NCBI RefSeq assembly: GCF_000196615.1
Contig: NC_014306.1
Location: 3,968,001 to 4,032,000, forward strand
From: Erwinia billingiae Eb661
Lineage (GTDB): Bacteria; Pseudomonadota; Gammaproteobacteria; Enterobacterales; Enterobacteriaceae
Direction: 5' to 3'
Length of the DNA stretch: 64,000 nucleotides
Shown piece by piece: positions 29,579 to 40,008 of this stretch. Every line of letters begins with the position of its first letter. The stretch's first letter is position 1. A model generated the notes under the pieces. The model made no database searches. It was given only the letters and a program-made list of their open reading frames with translations, and was not told where the DNA came from. Position numbers and translations under genes: made by a program.

Positions 29579-30289
29579 ATGTTTGATTGGATTGCAGATC
29601 CCAATGCCTGGCTGGCCCTGGGCACGCTGACGATTCTGGAGATCGTCCTCGGTATCGATAATATTATTTTCCTCTCCCTGGTAGTCGCCAAACTCCCTAA
29701 ACATCAACAGAATACCGCTCGCCGTGTAGGTTTAGCCGGTGCGATGTTAATGCGTCTGGGTCTGTTAGCGTCCATTGCCTGGGTGATCCGCCTGACCACG
29801 CCGCTGTTTACCCTGATGGATCACAGCTTCTCCGCCCGCGATTTGATCCTGCTGTTCGGTGGCCTGTTCCTGCTGTGGAAATCCAGCGCGGAGATCCACG
29901 AAACCATTGAAGGCGGCGATGCCGAGCATAAAACCAATGTGCACTCGTTTGTCGGTGCCATCGTGCAGATTATGCTGCTGGATATTATTTTCAGCCTCGA
30001 CTCGGTGATCACCGCCGTCGGCCTGTCGGATCATCTGATTATTATGATGGCCGCCGTGGTGATTGCGGTGGGTGTGATGATGTTCGCTGCTAAAACCATT
30101 GGCGACTTCGTTGACCGTCATCCTTCGGTGAAAATGTTGGCGCTGGCTTTCCTTATTTTAGTCGGCTTTACGCTGATACTGGAAAGCTTCAATGTGCATG
30201 TTCCTAAAGGCTATATCTATTTCGCCATGTTCTTCTCAATGGCCGTGGAATGCCTGAACCTGATGCGCTCTAAAAAGAACCTCGCCTGA
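29579..30289 (+). CDS. ygdQ: TerC-family membrane protein YgdQ
   Basis: This is an integral membrane protein of 236 residues with about seven transmembrane segments. Two TerC signature repeats are clear: LEIVLGIDNIIFLS near residue 21 and MLLDIIFSLDSVITAVG near residue 134, with paired acidic residues inside the membrane. TerC relatives are implicated in metal (for example manganese) efflux or in partnership with the secretion machinery; the role of YgdQ itself is not settled. A GC-rich hairpin (30296-30318, ACTGGCCGG/CCGGCCAGT) follows but lacks a T tract. Confidence 0.92.
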   Translation: MFDWIADPNAWLALGTLTILEIVLGIDNIIFLSLVVAKLPKHQQNTARRVGLAGAMLMRLGLLASIAWVIRLTTPLFTLMDHSFSARDLILLFGGLFLLWKSSAEIHETIEGGDAEHKTNVHSFVGAIVQIMLLDIIFSLDSVITAVGLSDHLIIMMAAVVIAVGVMMFAAKTIGDFVDRHPSVKMLALAFLILVGFTLILESFNVHVPKGYIYFAMFFSMAVECLNLMRSKKNLA

Positions 30290-30467
30290 TCCTTTACTGG
30301 CCGGTCACGCCGGCCAGTACCTCGCTCTGTAGTATCATCTTACGATTAATGTCAATGGCCCGACGTGCTCGCAGCACATTTTCGGACATCTACTACTGCG
30401 TCTGTTGCCAAAATGCGTTATTAATGGACGTACCAGTATTCAGTAGCGGGCCTTAAGGGAGCGAAGT

Positions 30468-30683
30468 ATGAAGTATATGTTTGGCGCAGCAGCGCTTATG
30501 TTGGCCGTGCTGGTCAGCGGGTGTAGCAGCGATTACGTGATGGCGACTAAGGAAGGCAACATGATCATGACCCAGGGCAAACCTGAGATTGATAAAGAGA
30601 CCGGCCTGGTGAAATATACCGACCGCTCTGGCCATGAGTTACAAATCAACGGTGATGATGTTTCCTCCATCGTTGAGCGCTAA
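30468..30683 (+). CDS. ygdR: DUF903 lipoprotein YgdR
   Basis: This 71-residue lipoprotein has the lipobox VSGC (Cys19) and a DUF903 domain ([15 protein letters not shown], then [12 protein letters not shown]). It is a paralogue of the YgdI protein encoded at 1959-2183, with the same architecture. The ribosome-binding site AAGGGAGCG precedes the ATG. The function is unknown. A weak hairpin AGCCACC/GGTGGCT (30693-30720) follows. Confidence 0.92.
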   Translation: MKYMFGAAALMLAVLVSGCSSDYVMATKEGNMIMTQGKPEIDKETGLVKYTDRSGHELQINGDDVSSIVER

Positions 30684-30878
30684 GTCAAATTAAGCCACCT
30701 TTGGCAATCCGTTGGTGGCTCTGCCCGCATTTCCCGATAAATCCCCTCTTCCCCCTGCAGCGAACGGCGGTTATAGTCAAATGCCGGACCTGAGCACGTA
30801 CCGCGGGGCTATGCACCTCATTGCAGGCCGTTCTTCAGGTTCCAGAACCTTTTAATAATGTAAAAAGGAAGCCGGCAC

Positions 30879-31919
30879 ATGCACTATCACCGTATCCCCC
30901 ACAGCACCCTGGAAGTCAGTAGCCTGGGGTTGGGAACCATGACGTTTGGTGAGCAGAACAGCGAAGCCGACGCCCATGCGCAGTTAGATTTAGCTCTCCG
31001 TTCCGGTATTAACCTTATTGATACCGCAGAAATGTATCCGGTGCCTCCGCGTCCGGAAACCCAGGGTTTAACCGAAAAATACATTGGCAGCTGGCTTCAG
31101 GCCCGCGGCAATCGTGACAAAATCATCCTTGCGTCCAAAGTGGCCGGCCCGGTGCGTGGCGCCGATGCGTCAATTCGCCCGAATCAGGCGCTGGATCGCA
31201 AAAACATTCGTGAAGCGCTGGATGCCAGCCTGAAGCGTCTGAAGACTGATTATCTGGATTTGTATCAGCTGCACTGGCCACAGCGTCAGACCAACTATTT
31301 CGGCAAGCTGAGCTACGAATACAACGACACCACGGCCACCGTCACCCTGCTGGAAACGCTGGAAGCGCTGAACGAACAGGTGCGTGCCGGTAAGATCCGC
31401 TATATCGGCGTCTCCAACGAAACCCCTTATGGCGTGATGCGTTACCTGCAGCTGGCGGAAAAACACGAGCTGCCGCGCATTGTCAGCATCCAAAACCCGT
31501 ACAGCCTGCTGAACCGCAGCTTTGAAGTCGGTTTGTCGGAAATCAGCCACCTTGAAGGCGTTGAGCTGCTGGCCTATTCGAGCCTGGCGTTTGGGACCTT
31601 AAGTGGTAAATACCTGAACGGTGCCAAACCGGAAGGTGCGCGTAATACGCTGTTCAGCCGCTTCACCCGTTACAGCGGTGAGCAGGCTCAGCTGGCTATC
31701 GCCGAGTACGTGGCGCTGGCGAAAAAACACGGTCTGGATCCGTCGCAGATGGCGCTGGCCTTTGTCCGTCAGCAGCCGTTTGTTGCCAGTACCCTGTTGG
31801 GTGCCACCACGCTTGAGCAGCTGCAGATTAATATCGACAGCTACAATCTGACGCTGACCGAAGACGTGTTGCAGGAACTGGAAGCGATTCATCGTCGTTA
31901 TACTTTCCCTTCACCATAA
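30879..31919 (+). CDS. tas: NADP(H)-dependent aldo-keto reductase Tas
   Basis: This is an aldo-keto reductase of 346 residues. The TIM-barrel family residues are visible: DTAEMYPVPP with the catalytic Asp and Tyr, ILASKVAGP with the Lys, and LYQLHWPQR with the His. E. coli Tas was found as a suppressor of tyrosine auxotrophy under starvation, but its physiological substrate is unclear. It is monocistronic and converges on lplT through a shared strong terminator. Confidence 0.95.
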   Translation: MHYHRIPHSTLEVSSLGLGTMTFGEQNSEADAHAQLDLALRSGINLIDTAEMYPVPPRPETQGLTEKYIGSWLQARGNRDKIILASKVAGPVRGADASIRPNQALDRKNIREALDASLKRLKTDYLDLYQLHWPQRQTNYFGKLSYEYNDTTATVTLLETLEALNEQVRAGKIRYIGVSNETPYGVMRYLQLAEKHELPRIVSIQNPYSLLNRSFEVGLSEISHLEGVELLAYSSLAFGTLSGKYLNGAKPEGARNTLFSRFTRYSGEQAQLAIAEYVALAKKHGLDPSQMALAFVRQQPFVASTLLGATTLEQLQINIDSYNLTLTEDVLQELEAIHRRYTFPSP

Positions 31920-31952
31920 AAAAACCGAGGCGGGATCGCTCCCGCCTCGGTT
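31918..31952. terminator. Bidirectional terminator between tas and lplT
   Basis: A perfect 13-bp stem (AACCGAGGCGGGA/TCCCGCCTCGGTT) with loop TCGC is preceded by a run of A. It is therefore a strong minus-strand terminator for aas-lplT and a plausible plus-strand terminator for tas. Confidence 0.92.
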
Positions 31953-31993
31953 ATTCACGCCTTATAAGCCGCGACGACACTGCCTTCCTTTAG

Positions 31994-33205
31994 CTATACG
32001 CTGCGCTTGTGACGTTTCTGCGCCAGCTGCCATCCCCACAGCACGGCAATCGCCAGCGCAAACAGCGCCCCAAATCCCACCCCTGTCGCCACCGGCGGCG
32101 CGCCAAGTTTGATCGCCAGCGAGTAAAGCCCCAGCATCAGCAGCATTGCGCTGTTCTCACCGAGGTTCTGCACGGCGATTGCATTGCCTGCGCCAACGCT
32201 CTCTCTACCGCGCATTTGCAGCAGCGCGTTCAGCGGCACCACAAAGAATCCGCCCAACATACCCAGCACGATCAGCAGGCCGTAAGCGCCGGTGGTGGTG
32301 TGTTGCAGCGAGAAAAAGACCACCGCCACACCAATCAGCACGCCAGCAGGCATACAGCGGCCGACGTTTTTCAGCGTCACCAGTTTCGCTGCGGCACCCG
32401 CGCCAAAGACGATACCGATGGCGACCATGGCATTCAGCAAGGTCGGGGTTTTGTTATCGGTAATCCCCAGCGCCACCGGCACCCACAGCACCAGCAGGAA
32501 GCGCAGCGTGACGCCTGCGCCCCAGAACAGGCTGGTGCCGACCAGCGAGAAGCGGGTTTCGCCATCACGCCACAAAATGCGGCAGGCGCTGAAGAAGCTG
32601 GCCGACATTTTTGCCGGATGCCACGACTGGCCAGGTCTGGCCGCCGTCAGCGTCGGGATCAGGGTATTGGCGGCAACCGCCAGACCATAGGCCGCGACGC
32701 AGGCCACCAGTGCGCCGGTCAGGTTCCAGTCAGCCAGCACGCCACCGGCAATCGATCCCAGCAGAATGGCGGCAATGGTCGACGACTCCATCAGGCCGTT
32801 GGCTTTCACCAGCGTATCGCCACCGGAGATCTCACCGAGAATGCCGTATTTGGCCGGTGAATAGGCCGCCGCGCCGACGCCGACCAGGCTGTAGCCGAGA
32901 AACGGATTAAAACCGAAGCAGATGGTCAGCGCGCCCAGCAGCTTGAGGCCGTTAGAGAACATCATCACCCGACCTTTGGCGAAGCTGTCCGCCATCTGGC
33001 CGACAAACGGCGCCAGAATGATGTAGGTGGCAACAAACACCATCTGCAACACCGGCTGGCTCCAGTCGGGATAGACCTGCTGCTTCAGCACCGCGAGGGT
33101 AGCAAACAGCAGCGCATTATCACCAAACGCGGAGAGGAACTGGGCGGCAATCACCGCCATCATCCCTTTCGACATCAGCCCCTGAGGGTTGGCGGGGTTA
33201 GTCAT
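31994..33205 (-). CDS. lplT: Lysophospholipid transporter LplT
   Basis: This MFS flippase of 403 residues has about 12 transmembrane segments and moves lysophospholipids across the inner membrane for re-acylation by Aas. The family segments [18 protein letters not shown] and [18 protein letters not shown] are intact. The frame is open 53 codons upstream inside aas, but the ATG at 33205 overlaps the aas stop by eight bases and matches the family start. The lplT/aas pairing is that of E. coli. Confidence 0.95.
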   Translation of the reverse strand: MTNPANPQGLMSKGMMAVIAAQFLSAFGDNALLFATLAVLKQQVYPDWSQPVLQMVFVATYIILAPFVGQMADSFAKGRVMMFSNGLKLLGALTICFGFNPFLGYSLVGVGAAAYSPAKYGILGEISGGDTLVKANGLMESSTIAAILLGSIAGGVLADWNLTGALVACVAAYGLAVAANTLIPTLTAARPGQSWHPAKMSASFFSACRILWRDGETRFSLVGTSLFWGAGVTLRFLLVLWVPVALGITDNKTPTLLNAMVAIGIVFGAGAAAKLVTLKNVGRCMPAGVLIGVAVVFFSLQHTTTGAYGLLIVLGMLGGFFVVPLNALLQMRGRESVGAGNAIAVQNLGENSAMLLMLGLYSLAIKLGAPPVATGVGFGALFALAIAVLWGWQLAQKRHKRSV

Positions 33206-35366
33206 TGGCGTTCTCCGCGTTCTCTGGATTTTCGGCCATGCTGCGCAGGGTGACGAAATCAGGTTTACCGCTGCCCAGTAACGGCAGCTGCTTGAGGAAG
33301 CGGATGTCTCGCGGCACCGCCAGCTCCGGGCTGCCCAACTCACGCGCGGCTTTCTGCAGCCCATCGCGGCTCAGTTCGCTGTCGGTGGTGAACAGCACCA
33401 GGGCTTCGCCACGGTTGCCGTCCGGCTTCATTGAGGCGGCATGCTGCTTCTCTGGCGAGGCTTTCAGCGCCAGTTGCTCAACCGTTTCCAGCGAGACCAT
33501 TTCACCGGCGATTTTGGCAAAGCGCTTCACGCGGCCCTGGATCTGGCAGAAGCCGTGATCGTCAAAGCTGACGATATCACCGGTGTCGTACCAGCCGGCT
33601 TCCATCTGCCCTTCACCGTTATCGGCCTGTGGGGCTTCCAGCACGCCAGGATTTTCCACCCGCAGATAGCCTTTCATAATGTTCGGGCCGCGCAGCTGCA
33701 GCAAACCGCCCTGCTCAATGCCCGGCACCGAAATCAGACGTGAATCCATGCCCGGCAGAATGCGGCCAACGGTATGGTTTTTCGCCGCCATCGGCACGTT
33801 AATCGCCACGACCGGCGCGCACTCGGTCACGCCATAGCCTTCCAGAATACGGATACCAAATTTGTCCATCCAGGTCTGGCGCGTGCCTTCCTGTAATTTT
33901 TCCGCACCCGCGACAACATAACGCAGCCGGCCAAAATCGTACGGGTTGGCGAAGCGCGCATAGTTGCCGAGGAAGGTGGAGGTGCCGAACAGCACGGTGC
34001 AGTTACGGTCATAGACCAGTTCCGGCACGATGCGATAATGCAGCGGGCTGGGATAGAGGAACACCTGCGCGCCGGTCATCAGCGGGGTAAAGAGTCCCAC
34101 CGTCAGGCCAAAAGCATGGAACAGCGGCAGCGCGGACATAAAGCGGTCGCGCGGCGTGAAGTCCGCCACGGTTCTGATCTGCTCAACGTTGGCCAGCAGG
34201 CTTTTATGGGAGTGCACCACGCCTTTCGGGTTGCCTTCCGATCCGGAGGTAAACAGCACCATCGCGGCATCTTCCGGCTGCTGCTTCACTTCGGCCTGAC
34301 GCGGCATCAGCAGATGGCGCAGGATCCAAAGCTTGTCCTGAGTGGTGACGGTGTCTTTCAGATCTTCGAGGAAGATCCATTTCACCTGGGTAATCTCTTC
34401 CGGCAGATGCCACAGCTTGCCTTTGTCGAGGAACTGGCGGGAGGTGAAGACCGTTTTCACTTCCGCAGCATTTAGCGCGCTGCTGACGCCCTTTACTCCA
34501 GCGGTGTAGTTCAGCATCGCCGGGATACGTCCGCGCATCGACGCACCGAGGATCGCCGCCGCGGTAACCGTCGCATTAGGCAACAGCAGACCGATATATT
34601 CACCGGGCGCGGTATAACGCTCCAGAATACGGCCGACGCCGAGGGATTTTTTCAGCAGGCCGGTGTAGCTGTCAGGCGTGAAATTGACGTCTTCGATTGC
34701 CGGTTTGAAGTAGCCATACCGGGTACGCGCAGACAGAAAGGCCTGATACAGGGTTTCGCGTGGACGCACCGCCATACGGGCTTCCATCATGATGTGATGC
34801 AGATGCTCGCCCGCCAGCTTGCGGCGATCGCGCGCTTTTGGCGCGTCCGGCATCGGGATAATGGTGGACGGCAATACGGTCAGGCTGATGCGCGGGAAAA
34901 GACGGCGCTTAAACACGCCGGCCAGGCGACCAAAAGGGGTATATTCCGCCCCTTCAATACGCAGCGGCACCACGGTAGCCTGGGATTTTGCGGCCACGAA
35001 GCCGGCACCGTCGTAGATTTTCATCAGCGAGCCGGTCACGGTGATACGGCCTTCCGGGAAGATCACCACCGGACGGCCCTGGCCTATCATTTTCACCAGA
35101 TGCTTGATCGACATCGGCTTAGTCGGATCCATCGGCACGAAATCGACCACTTTGCTGGCCAGGCGCATCGTCCAGTGCTGACTGACCGACGAGTAAACGG
35201 CAAACACCGGTTTTACCGGCAGAAAAACGGCCAGCAACACGCCGTCGAGAAACGACATGTGGTTGGGCACAATCAGCACTTTTTCTTTATATAATCCAGA
35301 CAGATCGCCCTGCAGGCGGGTGCCGAAGCACAGGCGAAACAGCAGGCGGAAAGTTTTAAATAGCAT
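33198..35366 (-). CDS. aas: Bifunctional 2-acyl-GPE acyltransferase / acyl-ACP synthetase
   Basis: This 722-residue inner-membrane enzyme re-acylates lysophosphatidylethanolamine. The N-terminal PlsC-type domain has the HX4D motif (NHMSFLD, His36 and Asp41, same His number as E. coli). The C-terminal AMP-binding domain contains [19 protein letters not shown] and [10 protein letters not shown]. It is cotranscribed with lplT. In E. coli the next genes toward galR are the Omr sRNAs; here about 17 kb of additional DNA intervenes. Confidence 0.96.
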   Translation of the reverse strand: MLFKTFRLLFRLCFGTRLQGDLSGLYKEKVLIVPNHMSFLDGVLLAVFLPVKPVFAVYSSVSQHWTMRLASKVVDFVPMDPTKPMSIKHLVKMIGQGRPVVIFPEGRITVTGSLMKIYDGAGFVAAKSQATVVPLRIEGAEYTPFGRLAGVFKRRLFPRISLTVLPSTIIPMPDAPKARDRRKLAGEHLHHIMMEARMAVRPRETLYQAFLSARTRYGYFKPAIEDVNFTPDSYTGLLKKSLGVGRILERYTAPGEYIGLLLPNATVTAAAILGASMRGRIPAMLNYTAGVKGVSSALNAAEVKTVFTSRQFLDKGKLWHLPEEITQVKWIFLEDLKDTVTTQDKLWILRHLLMPRQAEVKQQPEDAAMVLFTSGSEGNPKGVVHSHKSLLANVEQIRTVADFTPRDRFMSALPLFHAFGLTVGLFTPLMTGAQVFLYPSPLHYRIVPELVYDRNCTVLFGTSTFLGNYARFANPYDFGRLRYVVAGAEKLQEGTRQTWMDKFGIRILEGYGVTECAPVVAINVPMAAKNHTVGRILPGMDSRLISVPGIEQGGLLQLRGPNIMKGYLRVENPGVLEAPQADNGEGQMEAGWYDTGDIVSFDDHGFCQIQGRVKRFAKIAGEMVSLETVEQLALKASPEKQHAASMKPDGNRGEALVLFTTDSELSRDGLQKAARELGSPELAVPRDIRFLKQLPLLGSGKPDFVTLRSMAENPENAENAND

Positions 35367-35512
35367 GCCAACTCCTTAGCATAAAAAAGTTGGCTCTAAC
35401 GATGCAGTATCCAGCGCCACAACTCAATGCTCTGCAGGCAAAATAGTCCTCAAACAGGTCAGGATGGAACCGGCTTCACATCGGGTTTAAAGGCCTTCCG
35501 CACTCTCTGCCA

Positions 35513-36919
35513 TCACCGGTCCTGCCAGCCGCCGCCCAGCGCGGCAATCAGCTGGACGCTGGCAACCCACTGCGTGCTTTGCAGCGACAACAGGCTCTGC
35601 TGTGAGCTGAGGCTGGTGTTCTCGGTGGTCGCCACATCCAGATAATCAATCATCCCGGCCTGATACTGGTTATAGGTGACGCGCGCAGACTCTTTCGCCG
35701 CGTCGGTCGCCCGCTGCTGCGCCAGCATCTCGTCCTGCAGAGTGTTCAGCTCAACCAGATAGTTTTCCACTTCCTGGAAGCCGGTCAGCACCGCCTGGCG
35801 ATAGCTTGCCACGTCCGCATCATAGGCGGCGCGGGCCTGATCGACTTTCGCCGAGGTGCCACCAAAGTCCAACAGCGTGCCGCTCAGCTCCGGCCCTAAT
35901 GACCAGACGCGGTTGGGCAGCGAGAGCAAATTGCTGAAGGTGGAACTGGAGAAGCCGCCGGTGGCGCCAAGCGTCAGGTCTGGATAGTACCCGGCAATCG
36001 CCACGCCCACCGCAGCATTGGCCGAAGCCACGGTACGTTCGGCATAGGCGATATCCGGACGGCGCTGCAACAGCTCGGACGGCAGCGCGTTCGGGGTGGT
36101 CGGCAGCGTGGCGGTAAGCGGTGCGGCAGGCAGGCTGAATTCAGCGGGGGTTTTGCCGATCAGCATGGCGATGGCATGTTCGGTCTGCGCCCGTTGCCAG
36201 GTCAGATCCAGCGCGGACGCCCGGGCGCTTTCCAGCTGGGCCTGCGCCTGCGCCAGCGTGGCGCGGGATTCGCTGCCGGACTGGTATTTGTTGTCGATTA
36301 CCTTCAGATAGCGCTGATAGGCGTCGACACTTTGCTGATACAGGGCGATCTGCTGATCCATAATCCGCAGCTGGAAATAATCCTGCGCCAGTTCGGACTG
36401 CGCACTCAGCGTGATGTTGGCTAACTCGGCGGCGCTGGCCTGCGCGCTGGCCTTGTTCTCTTCCAGCGTGCGACGCAGTTTGCCCCAGATATCCAGCTCC
36501 CAGCTGGCGCTGGCTTCCAGCGAGTGGCTGTTGCTGACCGTGCGGCCCGAGCCGGTGGTGGTGTTACTGGCGCTGCCGCTGCGGGTGGAAGCGCCGGTTC
36601 CGGTCACGCTGGGAAACAGATCCGAGCGGGATCCCGACACCAGTGCCTGCGCCTGACGATATTGCGCTTCGTATTGCGCGACGTTTTGGTTGGAAATCGA
36701 CACCTGCTGCAACAGCCCGGCCAGCGATTCATCGTGGTAAACCGCCCACCACGCGCCTTTACTATCCGCATCCTGCGGTTTGGCCTGTTGCCAGCCTTTG
36801 GCTTCTTTGTACTGGCTGGGCACGCTGGCGGTTGGACGATGGTAATCAGGGCCAACGGCACAGCCGCTCAGGATCAGCGCCAGCAAAACAGGGGTCAGTT
36901 TAGTCATTTTCATTATCAT
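35513..36919 (-). CDS. Outer-membrane factor of the MdtABC/MuxABC-like pump
   Basis: This NodT/OprM-family efflux lipoprotein has 468 residues, with the lipobox LSGC at Cys20 followed by AVGPDYHRP. Two outer-membrane efflux repeats follow, including ASWELDIWGKLRRTLE and the RRPDIAYAERTVASANA segment typical of trimeric TolC-like channels. Its ATG overlaps the upstream RND stop as TAATG, so it is translationally coupled and dedicated to this pump. E. coli MdtABC instead uses TolC. The four-gene order matches Pseudomonas muxABC-opmB. Confidence 0.88.
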   Translation of the reverse strand: MIMKMTKLTPVLLALILSGCAVGPDYHRPTASVPSQYKEAKGWQQAKPQDADSKGAWWAVYHDESLAGLLQQVSISNQNVAQYEAQYRQAQALVSGSRSDLFPSVTGTGASTRSGSASNTTTGSGRTVSNSHSLEASASWELDIWGKLRRTLEENKASAQASAAELANITLSAQSELAQDYFQLRIMDQQIALYQQSVDAYQRYLKVIDNKYQSGSESRATLAQAQAQLESARASALDLTWQRAQTEHAIAMLIGKTPAEFSLPAAPLTATLPTTPNALPSELLQRRPDIAYAERTVASANAAVGVAIAGYYPDLTLGATGGFSSSTFSNLLSLPNRVWSLGPELSGTLLDFGGTSAKVDQARAAYDADVASYRQAVLTGFQEVENYLVELNTLQDEMLAQQRATDAAKESARVTYNQYQAGMIDYLDVATTENTSLSSQQSLLSLQSTQWVASVQLIAALGGGWQDR

Positions 36920-39900
36920 TATTCAGCATGACGCAGGCGGGCCCACTGGCGTTTCGTGGCCCGGCTGGCGCGATCAAGATAGAGGTACACCACCGGAGTG
37001 GTGAATAAAGTGAGTAGCTGGCTCAAGGCCAGGCCGCCGGCAATCGCCAGCCCCAGCGGACTGCGTAAATCGGCATCGCCACCGCTGCCCAACGCCAGCG
37101 GCAGCGCGCCAAAGAAGGCGGCCAGCGTGGTCATCATAATCGGGCGGAAACGCATCAGGCAGGCCTGGGTGATCGCCTGCTGCGGTGACAGTCCCTGCTT
37201 ACGCTCGGCCGCCAGCGCAAAGTCGATCATCATAATGGCGTTCTTTTTCACAATGCCGATCAACAACAGAATGCCGATCAGCGCGATCACCGTCAGCTGG
37301 GTGCCGGTCAGCAGCAGCGCGCCAACGCCCGCCGACGGCAAGGTCGACAGGATGGTCAGCGGATGGATATAGCTTTCATACAGCATCCCCAGCACGATAT
37401 AGACCGCCGCCAGCGCGGCGAGGATCAGCCACGGCATCGAAGCGGATAGGTCGGCAAAGGCTTTCGCCGTGCCCTGGAAGCCGGCCTGAATGCTGTCCGG
37501 TAGCGCGATCTGCGCCATCGCCGTTTTGATCAGCGCCGAGGCCTGTTCCAGCGAGACGCCATCGGCGAGGTTAAAGGCAATGGTGCTGGTCGCTGACTGG
37601 CCCTGATGCGCCACCGACAGCGGCGCATTCGCCCCGCTGAAGCTGGCAAAGGCTGAGATCGGCACCTGCGCGCCCTCGTCGTTGACCACAAACATGTTCT
37701 CCAGCATCTGCGGATCGCGGGTGTAGGCATCCTGCACCGACATCACCACATGATACTGGTTAAGCGTTTTATACAGCGTGGCCACCTGCCGCTGGGAAAA
37801 GGCGTTGTTCAGCAGCGTATCCAGCATATTCACATCCACGCCAAGCCGTTTTGCCCGGTCGCGATCGATATTGATCATCACTTCCTGGCCGCCGGTCTGG
37901 GCATCAGAGTCGACGCTGGTCAGCTGCGGGATCGCTTCCAGCGCGGCTTTGACCTTGGGCGTCCAGATGCGCAAGGTATCGAGATCGTCAGCCTGCAGGC
38001 TGTACTGATAAGAGGCGTTGGCGCTGCGTCCACCGATATGAATATCCTGCGCCGCCATCAGGAACAGCTGCACGCCGGGGATATTGGCCGATTTGCCGCT
38101 CAGCCGGTTGGCGACTTCGGTGGCGGTGGCATCGCGCTTGTCGAAGTCCTTCAGATGCACAAAGAAGTTGGCGGTGTTGCGCGAGCCGAACGCCCCGCTG
38201 CCCATCGACGCCATCACGCCATCCACCGCCGGATCCTGCTCAATCATTTTGGCGAACTGCTGCAGCTTGGGCTTCATTGCCTGATAAGAGACGTTCTGGT
38301 CGGCCCGCAACATGCCCATCAACAGGCCGGTATCCTGATTGGGGAAGAAGCCTTTCTGCACCACCGAATAGAGGAACAGATTCAGCAGCACCGTCAGGAT
38401 CAGGCTAAAGAGCGTCAACCGCTGGTGATGCATCACCCAGTCCAGCGCCGAGGAATACGCCGCCAGCAGCCGGTTCAGGCCGTTTTCAATCCACTGATAA
38501 ACCGGGTGCGGACGCCTGGTGACCGCCGGTCGGCGTTTCAGCAGCCGTGAACAGAGCATCGGCGTCAGGCTCAGCGAAACCAGCATTGAGATAATCAGTG
38601 ACACCGTCAGCGTCACCGCAAATTCGCGGAACAGCCGCCCGACAATGCTGCCCATCAACAGGATGGGGATAAACACCGCCACCAGCGACAGCGTCATCGA
38701 CAGCACGGTGAAGCTCACCTCGTGCGCGCCTTTTAGCGAAGCGCGAACCGGGCTCATCCCTTCTTCGATATAACGGGTGATGTTTTCCAGCACCACGATC
38801 GCATCGTCGACCACAAAGCCGGTGGCGATAATCAGCGCCATCAACGACAGGTTATCAAGGCTGTAGCCGAGCATATACATCACGGCACAGGTGCCAATCA
38901 GCGACACCGGCAACGCCAGCGCCGGGATCAACACCGCCTGCACGTTGCGCAGGAAAACGAACACCACGCCGATCACCAGCAGCACGGCAATCAGCAGCGT
39001 CTCTTCGGTGTCATACAGCGAGGCGCGAACGTTGGGCGAGCGGTCGACGACAATTTTCAGCGCCACGTCCGCCGGCAGATCCTTCTCCAGCGCCGGCAGC
39101 TGCGCTTTGATCGCATCGATGGTTTCCAGCATATTGGCGCCCGCCTGACGGGTCACGCCGATCATCACCGATGGCGTCTGGTTGTAGTAGCCGACGTTGT
39201 ATTTGTCTTCGACCGAGTCATACACCGTGGCGACATCGCTGAGGTGGATCGCCCTGCCGTCCTGATAACTGACCACCAGCTTGCGGTATTCGCTGGCCTT
39301 ATCGAGCTGGCCGTTGCTGTCCACCACCCACGACTGATGTTCGCCCTGCAACATCCCCTTCGGCAGATTGGTGGTGCTGTTGGCTATCGCCTCGCGCACC
39401 GTATCCATCGACACGCCGAAGTGCGTCAGCATCTGCGGTTGCAGATCGATTCTCACCGCCGGCAGCGCACTGCCCATCAGCGACACATCGCCGACACCCT
39501 GCACCTGGGCAATCTTCTGGTCGATTTTACTGTCGGCAATATCGTACAGCTCGCCGTTGGTGCGGGTGGTGGAGGTCAGCGCCAGCATCACAATTGGCGC
39601 GTCGGACGGGTTGGCTTTACGGTAGGTCGGCAGCGACGCCATGCTGCTCGGCAGCAGGCTGCGGGCGGCATTGATCGCCGCCTGCACGTCACGCGCGGCA
39701 CCGTTGATGTCCCGGCTCAAATCGAACTGCAAAATGATATTGCTCGATCCCGCCGAACTGCTGGAGGTCATCTCGGTGATGCCGGCAATCTGCCCGAGCG
39801 ATCGCTCCAGCGGCGTGGCCACCGTGGCAGCCATGGTTTCCGGGCTGGCACCCGCCAGCTTCGCCGTCACCATAATGGTCGGGAAATCCACCTGCGGCAG

Positions 39901-40008
39901 CGGGGCCACCGGCAGCAGGCGGTAACCGAGCGCGCCCAACAGCAGCAGCGCCATGGTCAGCAGCAGCGTGGCGACCGGCCGGAAGATAAACAGCCGTGTG
40001 ATATTCAT
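36919..40008 (-). CDS. mdtC: RND multidrug efflux pump subunit, MdtC/MuxC-like
   Basis: This inner-membrane RND proton-drug antiporter has 1029 residues, 12 predicted transmembrane helices and two large periplasmic loops. The proton-relay aspartates are in [17 protein letters not shown] (helix 4) and the lysine in [16 protein letters not shown] (helix 10). In MdtABC-type systems MdtB and MdtC form a mixed trimer, with C thought to be the drug-transporting subunit. The start overlaps the stop of the B subunit (ATGA). Substrates cannot be predicted; known relatives handle bile salts, novobiocin and aztreonam. Confidence 0.88.
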   Translation of the reverse strand: MNITRLFIFRPVATLLLTMALLLLGALGYRLLPVAPLPQVDFPTIMVTAKLAGASPETMAATVATPLERSLGQIAGITEMTSSSSAGSSNIILQFDLSRDINGAARDVQAAINAARSLLPSSMASLPTYRKANPSDAPIVMLALTSTTRTNGELYDIADSKIDQKIAQVQGVGDVSLMGSALPAVRIDLQPQMLTHFGVSMDTVREAIANSTTNLPKGMLQGEHQSWVVDSNGQLDKASEYRKLVVSYQDGRAIHLSDVATVYDSVEDKYNVGYYNQTPSVMIGVTRQAGANMLETIDAIKAQLPALEKDLPADVALKIVVDRSPNVRASLYDTEETLLIAVLLVIGVVFVFLRNVQAVLIPALALPVSLIGTCAVMYMLGYSLDNLSLMALIIATGFVVDDAIVVLENITRYIEEGMSPVRASLKGAHEVSFTVLSMTLSLVAVFIPILLMGSIVGRLFREFAVTLTVSLIISMLVSLSLTPMLCSRLLKRRPAVTRRPHPVYQWIENGLNRLLAAYSSALDWVMHHQRLTLFSLILTVLLNLFLYSVVQKGFFPNQDTGLLMGMLRADQNVSYQAMKPKLQQFAKMIEQDPAVDGVMASMGSGAFGSRNTANFFVHLKDFDKRDATATEVANRLSGKSANIPGVQLFLMAAQDIHIGGRSANASYQYSLQADDLDTLRIWTPKVKAALEAIPQLTSVDSDAQTGGQEVMINIDRDRAKRLGVDVNMLDTLLNNAFSQRQVATLYKTLNQYHVVMSVQDAYTRDPQMLENMFVVNDEGAQVPISAFASFSGANAPLSVAHQGQSATSTIAFNLADGVSLEQASALIKTAMAQIALPDSIQAGFQGTAKAFADLSASMPWLILAALAAVYIVLGMLYESYIHPLTILSTLPSAGVGALLLTGTQLTVIALIGILLLIGIVKKNAIMMIDFALAAERKQGLSPQQAITQACLMRFRPIMMTTLAAFFGALPLALGSGGDADLRSPLGLAIAGGLALSQLLTLFTTPVVYLYLDRASRATKRQWARLRHAE

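Noticed and set aside
33206..33364. 53-codon upstream extension of LplT
   Set aside because: It lies within the aas coding region in another frame; the family N-terminus starts at 33205.
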